NCBI RefSeq assembly: GCF_954871325.1
Contig: NC_088775.1
Span: 17,585,561 to 17,649,560, forward strand
Origin: Gordionus sp. m RMFG-2023
Taxonomy: Eukaryota > Nematomorpha > Gordioida > Chordodea > Parachordodidae
Reading direction: 5' to 3'
DNA: 64,000 nucleotides
The notes under the pieces are model-generated. The model saw nothing but the letters and a program-made list of their open reading frames with translations. It did not search any database and was not told where the DNA came from. The position numbers were made by a program, and so were the translations under genes. Position 1 is the first letter of the stretch. Every line of letters begins with the position of its first letter. This document shows positions 46,547 to 57,202 of this stretch, in pieces.

Positions 46547-47361
46547 TTAAAATTTATAAAAAATATTTTGTCGAGTCCTTTCTGCTTTAATTATACGTCT
46601 CTGATGTGGTTTTTTTGAGCCTTTTGGTTTTAAAACAGATAAAGTTTTATCTAATGAATGTAATTTATCTTTGCTTTGACTATTAAGTAAATTATTTAAT
46701 GTATCACGACAATCTATCGATTCGGGTATTAAATAATTGCGATTATTCATTATTTAAAAAATATTCTCCTTTTCCTGAGAAGGATCTTTTAAATTCTTTT
46801 TCTTGTAACATTGTGATATCCTTAATTTTTTCGATTAATTCTTTTAAAGGACGTTGTTTCCAGTTTATATATGATTTTAAAATAGGTTCATAGATTCGCA
46901 GTTGTTATTTGTCCATAAACAATTTATTATTTTATTTTTTAGGGGAATGTAAACATGTTCATAAATTACTTTTTGAAATTTATTTTTTATATATAGCAAA
47001 AAAATATTTAAATTTTCATTATTACAATAATTGTATAAATCGTTTAATTTTTCATTATATATTTGGTCATTCCGAGAAAATAAAATCCCATTAAAAGAAA
47101 AAATATCCTGTATAATTTTTTAGACATAACAGCATTTACACCTTGTTTTTCCGACAAATATTTTCTTATATTGTCTTTTAAATGACGTGTGCATATTAAA
47201 TGAGTATTAAATTTAAATATTTCCTGAATAGGTTTTACTATAGCCTTTTCTTGGTCACTACCAAATATGATATTTTTAATATTTATTTTATTTTTTAAAA
47301 ATACAGAATGCAAATGAGAGAAAAAAGTATGATAAGTGGTCATATCAGAATCTCCATGCAA
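46547..47361 (-). pseudogene. MULE transposase catalytic part, right copy
   Basis: Right to left: HGDSDMTTYHTFFSHLH, FGSDQEKA, CTRHLKDNIRKYLSEKQGVN, then the TNN...ESMN block in a different frame (the region around 46890-46930 is altered relative to the left copy), and the tail KPHQRRIIKAERTRQ. It keeps FLSEKQGV across the spot where the left copy shifts frame (44440-44460), so each copy carries private damage. Confidence 0.78.
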
Positions 47362-47407
47362 ATATATTGCTCCTAAAAATATAGGGGATTCATCTGTTTT
47401 ATATCTC

Positions 47408-48283
47408 TTAACTGCTATATTTAAATACTATAGCAGTTAGGTATATCACCCAAATTAAATGTATTATCAATATACAGAAGTCAGATTGGTTTGACAAAAA
47501 CTTAATAGTTTTAATAATAAAATGAGTATAACAAATTATCGATGGTGTTTTCTCTTTGATGTGAATTATTGATTGGATAAATGGCGAAATATGTAGATCA
47601 TTAGTAATTTGTAAAATATTAATCGCAAAATTTAGAGGTACTTTTGTATCTTTTTTAAGTTTATAATTTAAGTTATAAATTTGTTTTAAATTTTTTGGTT
47701 TAATTGGGTCTTTTTGAAATATATAATTATTATAAATATTGCGACATGTTTGATTGTCCTTTATTTGATTTCTAATGTTTGATAATAACTGATTTGAAGT
47801 CCGTACATAAGGATTTACATACTTTTTGGAATTCCCATGGCAAGCGGGACCTGGCCATTGTCCTATATATTCAACTAAATATATATCTTTGAAATCGTAA
47901 TTAGGCTTTTCAATAAAATTAATTTTTAAAATTCGGCGTTTATACTCTTTACTTCTCTTTAAAATACTATAGTATTTATAAAGAACAATTATATTTTTGG
48001 TTAAAGGTTGAGGTTCTATTTTTTTAAAAATTCTAGAACCACCTAGATGAGTGTCCTGCCTAAATAGGCCATCTTTAAAAATATACGGACCTTGAACAAT
48101 ATCATTATATATATTATAATATAATTTTCTTGAGCTTGATTTTGAGCCTGTCCATGGCCCACAATCATCTATATATAAATTTTTATTCTTATAATTTGTA
48201 AAATTATTATTAGAAATTAAAAAATACATATTATATTTTATACCTAAAGGTATTTCGTGCAATATATTATTGGGAGAAAGCAA
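47408..48283 (-). pseudogene. MULE-OTU protein, middle region, right copy (291-codon open frame)
   Basis: A long uninterrupted frame from LSPNNILHEIPLGIKYNM through GPWTGSKSSSRK, the GSRIFKKIEPQPLTKNIIVL stretch that is stopped in the left copy, IGQWPGPACHGNSKK, VNPYVRTSNQLL and SIIHIKEKTPSIICYTHF. It ends just after FCIL at the first catalytic Asp region, where sequence corresponding to GIDKTF is partly lost. This arm is the better guide to the intact middle of the protein. Confidence 0.8.
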
Positions 48284-48489
48284 AATTTTTATGGATTTTA
48301 CAATGTTTAAAAAAAACTCATAGTTTGGATGACCTCCTTCGGCTATAATATTGTTTAAAAAAAAGGTAAAGATTTTAATCGGATATCTTCGCTACATGGT
48401 TTTTTTAGAATATTTTCTATCGAAAATGATAAATCTTTTATGATATTGTTGGACAGTTGGGGTTTTTTTGTTAATGTATTAATATAATT

Positions 48490-49060
48490 ATTTGGTATGA
48501 GAGATACAAAGTGATTGATTCTAATATTAAATATATCATTTGGACATATGGTAGATGTCCACATGATTAAAATATGAGGCTTTAAACTCTGGCTTACACC
48601 CCTGCCATAAAGGATATCGGTAAAAGCCTTTAATGAATTTGATGGGCATTGGTTTGCCAAGTACAGCACTTAATGCGCATATATGAATTTGCTCAGCCCA
48701 AACATTTATATTTAGAGCCGAATCGAGTATCTCATAATATTCATTCACCCATATATTTGGATTAATTTTATAGTTTTGGAAAAAATCAGGATGGTTTTTA
48801 TCATAATATTGAGGATTTATAATTATTTCTATTGCCGTTATCAGTCTTAAAAAAATATGAAGTGTTTGTGGTTTATTAAACGACATTGAAACCTCCCGGT
48901 AAAAGCAATTACCATCAGATTCAATTTCCTGCGGAATATAATTTTCTAAGATTGGAGATTGCGCCATTTGTATAATTTTTTCACTTATAGAATCTTTTGA
49001 TATTTTCTTTAACGTTATTGGTTGTGGCTCTCTTAATTTATTTTTTTCTATTAAGGCCAT
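48490..49060 (-). pseudogene. OTU-family protease domain, right copy
   Basis: MALIEKNKLREPQPITLKKI...SDGNCFYREVSMSFNKPQ; the catalytic Cys is present, but Ala after YR is Glu here, and LYKP reads FNKP. The frame ends ASYFNHVDIYHMSK, and the His motif INHFVSLIPN is in another frame at about 48500-48530. The same kind of break as in the left copy, differing by two bases, suggests that it either predates the pair or sits at a slip-prone site. Confidence 0.8.
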
Positions 49061-49074
49061 AGCTGGATCTCTTT

Positions 49075-49329
49075 TTAATCTGCAAAAATAGAAAAAATTA
49101 ATTTTTTTTCAAGTGATGAATCTTGAGTAAATAAAAAGAACGAAGATAACCCTAAATCAAATAAGATTTTAATAAAATGTAACCATATCAAGGTTTTATT
49201 AAAATTCACTAAATAAAATTTCTTGATATCAAATAAAATTGCCAAAATCTTTGATTTCCAATTTGGATGTATGAAAATGTGAGTGCTGTCTGAACCCTTG
49301 TGCGAATATTCAGAGTCGGCACACAACAT
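49075..49329 (-). CDS. Upstream 84-codon frame of MULE-OTU, right copy
   Basis: Same protein as 42271-42525 with no visible difference, followed 14 bp later by the OTU frame. Function unknown; the 3' half may be intronic. Confidence 0.4.
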   Translation of the reverse strand: MLCADSEYSHKGSDSTHIFIHPNWKSKILAILFDIKKFYLVNFNKTLIWLHFIKILFDLGLSSFFLFTQDSSLEKKLIFSIFAD

Positions 49330-49964
49330 TGGGTAAAATTAATATTTATATTAATATTTTTTAAAACAATTCAAAAACTACCCTACCAGTCTAATTTCCT
49401 AATAAAAATAGCGATTTGTCAAATTTTATTAAATTATGGCCCTAGAATGATATTATATAGTTCCATATTGTTTTTTTAAATGATGGTCACCAGAACTCCA
49501 AATGATAAATATTTTTACGGTGAATTCTTAAACTAAATATAAGATTAATTTTAATAAAAAATTTGTATCTGTTATTTTAACTAAATTAAGTTTTTTCTGG
49601 GCACCGAACCTGAATCCCAACTTGGTTCAGATATTTTTTGCAAATAAACTCGAACCCTTTTTTAATAGGGTCACAGCATGTAACAACCTATGTATCTTTA
49701 TTTGAATAAAAAGTAAAAACCATAATAAAATAATTGACTATATTTTGTGAATCATTTCATAGGTAAAGAAAATATGAAGAGTAAATGAATATTAACCTTA
49801 TTATAGCATCCTCCATTGTGAACAGGGTTGCCAGGTCAAAATTTTCAAATTGTGGGAGAAATTCGGTATTTTGTGGGAGTAATATAAAAATTGTGGGAGA
49901 AATATGAAAATTGCTAAAAAAAAATTTTGCGGTATCCGCTTATTATTTTTTATAAATATAAAAT

Positions 49965-50095
49965 CGAATCTATTTTCCAAAATAAAATAGGTAATTATTT
50001 TTCAAAATAAAATAGCCAACTATTTTTCAAAATAAAATAGGTAACTATTTTCCAAAATAAAATACGCAACTATTTTTCAAAATAGGTAATTATAG
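49965..50095. repeat. ~23-bp tandem repeat inside hAT B
   Basis: Five units of the form (g)taactattttcaaaataaaata follow each other. Copy A has one such unit near 16829, so the array expanded in the lineage of copy B. Confidence 0.7.
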
Positions 50096-50299
50096 TACGA
50101 CACAAAATTTCTTAAATACTATCTTTATTATTAAAATAACATATTGATTTATTATAATATATTAATTTTGTTTAAAAATAATAAGCAACGATCTTTTTTA
50201 AATACAAAAGAATGTAAACAAGATAAAATTTTATTTTTACAATGTAAAAAAATATATTTTATGCTAATGTATAAATAAGATTTTATAAAAAAACAAACA

Positions 50300-51200
50300 A
50301 TTTTAAATTTACAATGTAAAAAATAATTATAATCAGTGCGGGGAAGTTGTTCTACAGTATTTAGTTAATACAATGGGGGAAGGGAATATGATATTTTGAG
50401 GCATCAAAAATCTTCAAATCATAAATCAGTACAGGGCAGTCTATCAACATCTATTGCAAAACAAAAATATTCTTCAAAAATAAGAAATAATACAGATGCA
50501 ACTACAGTTGCGGAAATGGTAAATACCTATCATGCAGTACAACATTCAGAGAGCTACTTAACATCACAATGTTGGTAGAATCTTTCCCCATAATATTTAA
50601 CGACTAATATAAATGAAAAGTATACTTTGTAGAACACAAATGAGCAAGGCTATCATCAATGTTTTAGGATATAAATCCAGAAGGTCAATTCTTGACGATT
50701 TGAAAGATGTGCAAACAGATGCATCTAATAAGGAGATATCAAAACATTTCCCTTGATCCTCCCCTATTTCAACAAAATTAATTTCATTCAATAAAACTAT
50801 TAAAAAAAATTTCTCCAGATATGAAATATCCAAAGACATAGCTAACCATATATAATGTTAAATATGGCAGATTTGGCATTACCAATGTATTGCATGGCAG
50901 CTTTCTGGTCTGATAATTCTCAATGAATTTGGCAAAAACCAGAGTGTATTTACAGAATTGAGTCAGCATAATGTTGCTTGACAGGTTCCTCCTAATACGC
51001 GCCATCATAGAATTTTAAAATTTTACAAACCTTTAAAAAATAAATAGATTATAAAAGCTGTCCTAATATTTTGAAAAAAATTTTCAAAAATAAATGGCAG
51101 AAGTATATTTAGGAATTTTACATATAGGAAATCTACTATATGCTGTTAATATGCAGTTGCAATCATAAGAATATAATTTAATAAAAGTTCACTAAATTAT
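50300..51200 (+). pseudogene. hAT transposase N-terminal half, + strand arm of copy B
   Basis: + strand 50396-50578 reads RHQKSSNHKSVQGSLSTSI, then TVAEMVNTYHAVQHSESYLT, typical of a BED-finger-containing hAT N-terminus. Downstream, broken, come NTNEQGYHQCFRI, FPLILPYFNKI and LGILHIGNLLYAVNMQLQS at about 51100-51165. It stops near 51200, where the strand polarity of the coding information reverses. Confidence 0.65.
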
Positions 51201-51419
51201 GCTGCAGAAATACCAAAGTAAGAATATTATTACTATTATCGGATAATTATTAATAAGATTTAATATGATGTCATGTTTGAGGAGATTATAATGCTTCTTT
51301 ATTTTTATGATTTGCCAAAATATTCAAAATATTAATTTTACAATGTAAAAAATAAATTTATTTGATTTTATGCAAATGTATAAATAAAATTTTATAAAAT
51401 ATAGAAAGTCAAGTAATAG

Positions 51420-52204
51420 TTAATTATATTTTATTTGCGATTTAAATAATGGAACTAAACGTTTACTGTCGTTATTAAGATATTTATAAAATTCCTGGCA
51501 TGACATTTTATAATTTTGTTTAACCATTAACTCGGCCTCTAATGTTGTTAAAGCAATTCGATTTCTCTCCTTTCTCCAGGCAGTCCTCAGCAGGCTAAAA
51601 ATGCGCTCCGATGAGGCATTAGAATGAGGTAAGGAGAAAACATACTCGCAAATTTTTTCCAAGCATGGGGATTTATCGTTATTACGAAAAAATTCCACCC
51701 ATTTCTCCTCTGCTTTTAGACCATCTAACTTTAAGTATTCTGGCGAATCATAAAAAATGGAAAAATTACAATCTCTTCAAACAAGGCTTCAATGTCTATC
51801 GGTAATTTTAATATATTTATTAAATTACAAAAACCATAAAATGATGGTTTCTGTTCCAAGGTCATAATATTTATACACTTGTAAATAGAGTTATTAAAAT
51901 CAAATCTTGATTGTAAATATTCCAAAATTGTCTTAATAAAAATATTTGCTTCATTTAAAAATACGTTAATTATAATAATATTTGAACATTTTAATATAAT
52001 ATTTTTAGCAAAAGCGCCATAAAATTTATTATCTATTTTTAACTGTAGAGATGAACAGAGTTGTAGCATGATTTTGTGAATTTTTATCAATAAAAAATCT
52101 TCTGATTGCAACTGAATATTAACTACGTGAAGTAGATTTCCTACATGTGAAACTAATCCCAAATATGCTTCTGACATTTCATCCTGGAAAATTTTTTTTA
52201 GCAA
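51420..52204 (-). pseudogene. hAT transposase C-terminal half, - strand arm of copy B
   Basis: Two frames: 52204-51731 (EAYLGLVSHVGNLLHVVNIQ, QKPSFYGFCNLINILKLPID) and 51698-51420 (PHSNASSERIFSLLRTAWRK...NRIALTTLEAELMVKQNYKM). The second is a well-preserved hAT dimerisation domain with the SNASSERxFS motif. The segment EAYLG...QLQS is also present on the + strand arm, so it is an inverted duplicate within the element. A frame break separates the two at about 51700-51730. Confidence 0.8.
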
Positions 52205-54275
52205 AATAGAACATTTTATTACTTATATCTGTTTGGATATGGGATATAATATCCACTTCTAAAAGTTCTATTCTTCTAACACAAAAATTTTGAAAATGTT
52301 GAGTGGAGCACTGCAATTCTATATAACGATATAAAATATATTAAGTAATTTAAAATATATTTATAATAATTATACATACTGTTCTAACTTCTATTCTTTC
52401 TAACACAAAAATTTTGAAAATGTCGAGTGGAGAATTGGAGAATTTTATAAAAAATATATTTTAGAGCGGAAAAATAAAATAAAAGAACTAGACATATTTT
52501 TCGAATAATAATTTAAAATTTATTTTAAAAATATAAAAATAATCAAATACTGTCTCTCAAAATTATTATTTATATATTAAAAACATTAAAATGCTAAAAA
52601 AAAATTGTGGGAGAAATTAAAAAATTGTGGGAGCTTTTTGTGGGAGATTTCTAATTGTGGGAGTTTTGTGGGTATGAGATGTATGTGGGTAAACAAAAAA
52701 ATTGTTGGAGACTCCCACTGATGGGGGGGGAGACATGGCAACCCTGATTGTGAATATGAATTCGAAAAAAAATTGATATGTAATAAATAAATGATTATAT
52801 TTTGAAGTGAATTGTTTGTGAATATGAATTCGAAAAAAAAATTTATGATGTGTAATAAATGATTATTTTGAAGTGAATTGTGATTGATATTATATTATTT
52901 TAATTTTTAACTATTAATACTTTTTGAATCCTTTTGCCACCTGGCTGGCATCTTAAAATTTGAGTTTTAATTTTTTTAATATTAATAACTTCCGTTTTTT
53001 ACATATTTTTTTTTCTCATAATAGCATAACTTTCAATTGTATTTCCCTCCCTTTCCTTTTTTTCCCCAAAAGAAATTAAATAATAAAAATATTATTTGTT
53101 TCCATCTTTTTTTTCAAAAGTTGAAATCATAATTTTCATCTATTTCTATAAAAATCTATCATGTTTTCTTTCCAAGATGTCACAAATCTATACTTTTTAT
53201 GTTATCTACTAAATTATAAAGTATCAAAGCTACCAACCGATTTATCAATTCTCATATTTTGAGATTGCCCTATATCGCTTAGAATTAAAACAGAAATAAT
53301 GCTAAAAAAAATCCTCAAACGTCGAGAATAAATACTCAACTTTCAGAAAATACTGAATATAATTTTTTAGAAATATTTCCGTTATTTTAGCGGCAGAATT
53401 ATTTTTGAAAATTTAAACAAAAATTATTTGGGAATTTTTTTCCGGTTTTTTTTCAAGGATTTATTTTCCCCTATATTTAATTTAAAACTTAAAAAATGGG
53501 TGTATTTGCATCTAGATCCATTTAAAAAAAAGTGTATTTTAACAACTCTGGGGATCATATATATAAAATAATAGTTTGTATAATTCTTTATAAATTTGAT
53601 AATATATAAAATATTTTTAAATATAGAATCGGCTCAAACGGCTTATTGAGCTGCACTAGTCTGAGCCGTTTTTTACGACTACGGCTCGAGTTCAGGGTCA
53701 ATAAAACTCGACTAATTAACTATACTACCCTGAACCGGATTCAGAGATTTTTCACTGAACTCTCACCCGAACCCATTTTTTAGAAGGGGGGTTTACAACT
53801 CTGATATATATTGATGAAATATATTCGATATTCTAGAAATATTGGATAATTATGATTATCCTATATAATTTCTTAATACAATAAGGCAAAATTTATTAAA
53901 CGCATTCAAAAATAATTTTTTATATTTTATAATAAAAAAATTAAAAATATTTAATAGAATATGGCGAAATTTATTAAACACATTCAAAAATATTATTTTT
54001 AAATTTTATAATAAAAAATTTAAAGACGCCATCTAGCGGATAGAATATTATTTCTTTTACTTTAATAAATAAAAAATGTTATGAGCAATTTTAATTTTAT
54101 AAAAGTATTGAAGCTAAAATATCTAATAGATAATTTTTTACACCTGTCCAAACCTTTATCTTATTTATAAACTAATTAATTCTTAATTAATATTAGGAAA
54201 GTGAAAACCCACTGGAAAATGTTTGGAAATTTAATACATAAATATAAGCCGAGCGATATTTAGTAAAAAAAAATT

Positions 54276-54977
54276 TATTATGTAATTAGCCGAGCGTAAT
54301 ATAATGATTTATTATGTGGTTAACCGAGCCACATTTCCCAATCGAGCGATATTTACTAGCCGAGCGATATTTAGTAATAAATGATTTATTATGTGGTTAG
54401 CCGAGCGATATTTCCCAGTCGAGCGATATTTAGTTAAATAATTTATCATGTGGTTTGTCGAGCGACATTTACTAGCCGAGCGATATTTAGTAATAAATGA
54501 TTTATTATGTGGTTAGCCGAGCGATATTTTCTAGCCGAGCGATATTTTCAGCCGAGCGATAAATAGACCCACCCTGTAATTAGCTGAGCGTAATTTAAAT
54601 AATAAATGATTTATTATGTGGTTAACCGAGCCACATTTCCCAATCGAGCGATATTTACTAGCCGAGCGATATTTAGTAATAAATGATTTATTATGTGGTT
54701 AGCCGAGCGATATTTCCCAGTCGAGCGATATTTAGTAATAAATAATTTATCATGTGGTTTGTCGAGCGACATTTACTAGCCGAGCGATATTTAGTAATAA
54801 ATGATTTATTATGTGGTTAGCCGAGCGATATTTAGTAATAAATAATTTATCATGTGGTTTGTCGAGCGACATTTACTAGCCGAGCGATATTTAGTAATAA
54901 ATGATTTATTATGTGGTTAGCCGAGCGATATTTTCTAGCCGAGCTTTATTTTCAGCCGAGCGATAAATAGACCCACC
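54276..54977. repeat. Duplicated TIR array at the right end of the MULE pair
   Basis: Sequence from GTAATTAGCCGAGCGTAAT to AAATAGACCCACC appears at 54276-54573 and again at 54575-54977, with extra internal units of AGCCGAGCGATATTTAGTAA. It shows array growth by unequal exchange or slippage. Confidence 0.75.
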
Positions 54978-55134
54978 GTTTTTTTTGTGGTAAAATATTT
55001 AAATTATTTTTTCTACAAAATGTTGTATTAGGGGTAAAAAAATATAGAAATTCTTAATTCCGCATCGTTTATATATGGGGGAGAGAGGGGGTAGGTAATA
55101 AGTCATTCATTCTCGAAATTTTTTTGATCCTAAT

Positions 55135-55248
55135 GACAGATCCATCCACACCCAAAAAGTCGAAAGGCTATGGCGGGATCTAAAAACAAACTACAAAAGA
55201 CATGGGGATCGCGATTATATTCATGATATTGATATTTTAGATTGTTAA
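55135..55248 (+). pseudogene. C-terminal fragment of a Merlin/IS1595-like transposase
   Basis: The + strand frame reads DRSIHTQKVERLWRDLKTNY then KRHGDRDYIHDIDILDC and a stop. The HTQxVExLWxxxK signature is the region of the third acidic residue (the Glu of VER) in IS1595/ISXO2-type and eukaryotic Merlin transposases. Only about 37 codons survive, and the rest of the gene is gone. Its position inside an element with GG-ends and an 8-bp duplication agrees with Merlin. Alternatives are other DDE families with a similar ending. Confidence 0.5.
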
Positions 55249-55477
55249 ATCGTTCTGACATTTTCATTCATTTTATAAATGATTGTATTAACTTTAATAA
55301 TATATTTATTCAATGAATAAAATTGAGTATTTAATACTATATATCGTGTATAAATTTGAATACTATATTTAATTGCGTCATTTAATACTATATTTCGATT
55401 TAACCCTTCACTAGAAAGGTTAAAAATCACTTAAACTTCAAAGGTGGGGTCAATAAAAATTTGTAGACCTAAATAAA

Positions 55478-55740
55478 AAATTTAATTTGTAGGCAAAATT
55501 CTCCTATAAAAATAATTTAAATATTTTACTACAAAAAAAATTAAATTTGTATGCAAAATTCTCCTAAATATAACTTAAATATGCGGAATTAATAATTCCT
55601 ATATTTTACCACAAAAAAAATAAATTTGTATGCAAAATTCTCCTAAATATAACTTAAATATGCGGAAATAATAATTCCTAAATTTTACCACAAAAAAATT
55701 AAATTTGTATTGCAAAATTCTCAAAAATATAACTCAAAAA
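55478..55740. repeat. 79-bp tandem repeat, ~3.3 copies
   Basis: The unit TTAAATTTGTATGCAAAATT plus CTCCTAAATATAACTTAAATATGCGGAATTAATAATTCC and ATATTTTACCACAAAAAAAA starts at 55541, 55620 and 55699, with a shortened copy before. It lies inside the outer element. Confidence 0.8.
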
Positions 55741-56097
55741 TAAAAAATTGATAAAAAAAATATAAAAAAATAACATAAAAAAAATAACAAAAAAAAATAA
55801 ATTTAAAAAAAAATAATATACCCCTAGAGAGTGGCAGTAACCAAAAAAACGATATAATAAAATTTCTCTTCATGATTAATAATTTATTTATTTTTAACTT
55901 TTTTTATTTAAGAAAGAAAAATACTAAATATATTTGAAAGAAGAAATTAAATTATGATTATAATATATGGTGTATTTTTATATTTTTTGGGAAATGAATT
56001 TAAAAAAAAAATAAAAAATGCGAGGAACGGCGATGATTAAGCAAAAAAATAAAAATATTATTTTTAGAAAAATAAAAAAACTTTTAGATTATAAATA

Positions 56098-56122
56098 ATA
56101 TTTAAAAATAAATTTGGCTTTT
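56098..56122. repeat. LINE target-site duplication, left
   Basis: The 25-bp sequence from ATATTTAAAAATAAATTTGG through CTTTT is repeated at 58586-58610. Its last six bases, GCTTTT, also fit the LINE coding sequence (Ala-Phe of the AFD motif), a microhomology at the 5' junction. Confidence 0.88.
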
Positions 56123-57202
56123 GATAATGTTAACCATGATGAGCTTTGGAAGATTTTAACCGAATATGGCATTGACTCTAATATTATAAGGATCCTTAAA
56201 ACACATTATAGTAGTCTTTTTGCCTCCTTAAAAATTTATAATAAGGTTTCTCCATCTTTTAGGACAAAAAAAGGGGTAAAACAAGGATGTGTTCTTTCCC
56301 CGCTTTTGTTTAATATACTTATGAATAAAATCATAGTAGATACGCTGGCTACTGCGAATCTCTTAGAATTAAGTTCCAGTCAGTCTTTTTTCTTGGAAAA
56401 TAGGGTGATATCTTATGCTGACGACATAGTTTTGATAACAAAAAGTTTGGAAGAAACCCAAAATTTGATCGCTATATTAAACTCCTTTAGTCTTAAGGTT
56501 GGCTTGGACATTAACTTTGATAAAACAGTGATAATGCCCTCGTCCCAGGCGCCTCTTCTGAATAATTTGGTGGTGGGGGGAAAGTTGGTTAAGGTGGTAG
56601 ATTCTTTTAAATATCTAGGTGTAACCATTGACAATAAAGGTAGTTGTAAAGAAGAACTAAAAATTCGTTTACAAAATGCTAGGGCGGCTTTTTATAAATT
56701 TTTTAAACTGTGGAAAGCTAGAGAGATATCCGTTTTCACAAGACTCTGTATTTTTAACTCAACCATCATCCCGATTCTCTTTTATGGCGGTGATACATGG
56801 GAGATTACCAAGACCGAAACTAGGAAATTACAAACGTTTGTAAATAAATGCCTTAGAATAATAAATGGAATCTTCTATCCAAATATTATCTCAAATGAAA
56901 ATCTTTGGAAGAAGTCTAACCATACCCAGGTTCACGTATCTTTAAAAAAGAAACGTCTTACTTTCTTTGCCCATATTTTAAGAAATCATAGTAACAATAG
57001 CCTTGTTATTGATGCCATTAATTGGTTATACTCCTTTAATGGGAAAACATATTGCAAATATAAGACATTATGGTTCTACAGAGCCTTGAAGGACATAATG
57101 GATCTAAACTTAAATTTGAAGCAATTCCTAAGGCTAAATAAAAACAAAAAATCTATAAAAAAACTACTAAAAATTAAATCGAATTACCTAAACCTCCCAT
57201 AA
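56114..57202 (+). pseudogene. Reverse transcriptase, C-terminal two-thirds, of the LINE
   Basis: An open frame of about 360 codons without a genuine start: the first residues come from the target duplication. Motif A AFDNVNHDEL is at residues 2-11, with its catalytic Asp at residue 4; KKGVKQGCVLSPLLFNILM at 52-70; motif C YADD at 101-104; the thumb-side SFKYLGVTID, LFYGGDTWEIT, FVNKCLRIINGIFYPNIISN, ENLW and KKKRLTFFAHILRNH follow. This C-terminal series is seen in many invertebrate LINEs; the exact clade (RTE, CR1 or related) is not determined. The product would copy LINE RNA at a nicked target if full length. No stops were seen. Confidence 0.88.

Larger units (their letters stand above)
49823..52746. 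mobile_element. hAT element, copy B (2.9 kb), inside the right MULE arm
   Basis: CAGGGTTGCCAGGTC and GACATGGCAACCCTG end the element, and ATTGTGAA flanks both ends (49815-49822, 52747-52754). The left MULE arm has the single, uninterrupted TTCACAAT at 41790-41797, so the insertion is younger than the duplication of the arms or hit one of two pre-existing MULEs. Sub-terminal 'gtgggag' repeats occur at both ends. It is homologous to copy A (16682-19819). Confidence 0.93.
45934..54977 (-). mobile_element. MULE-OTU transposon, right copy, inverted, with a hAT inserted
   Basis: This arm repeats the left element in reverse. Excluding hAT B and its extra 8 bp (2932 bp) it is about 6.1 kb. Coding runs on the - strand from 49329 down to 46547. 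The left terminus is truncated at the palindrome centre. The right terminal array is enlarged: one terminus ends AAATAGACCCACC at 54573 and a second copy of about 400 bp of TIR follows to the same end sequence at 54977. Confidence 0.86.
39854..55842. mobile_element. Outer Merlin-like DNA element containing the MULE palindrome
   Basis: GGTTACTGCCACTCTC at 39854 mirrors GAGAGTGGCAGTAACC ending at 55842, and the inverted similarity continues through GGGGTATATTATTTTTTT. AAAAAAAC flanks both ends (39846-39853 and 55843-55850). GG-starting termini with an 8-bp duplication fit Merlin, and a matching transposase fragment lies near the right end (55135-55248). Its own sequence is only 39854-39921 plus 54978-55842; the rest is inserted MULE and hAT DNA. 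Confidence 0.6.
54978..55842. other. Right flank of the outer Merlin-like element
   Basis: Holds the inverted sub-terminal motif TTTTTTTGTGGTAAAATAT at 54981 (mirror of ATATTTTACCACAAAAAAA in the array at 55485-55740), the transposase fragment at 55135-55248, and A/T-rich DNA up to the terminal repeat. Confidence 0.5.

Noticed and set aside
56413-56634. Minus-strand frame in the LINE reverse transcriptase
   Set aside because: Antisense of the RT domain around YADD.
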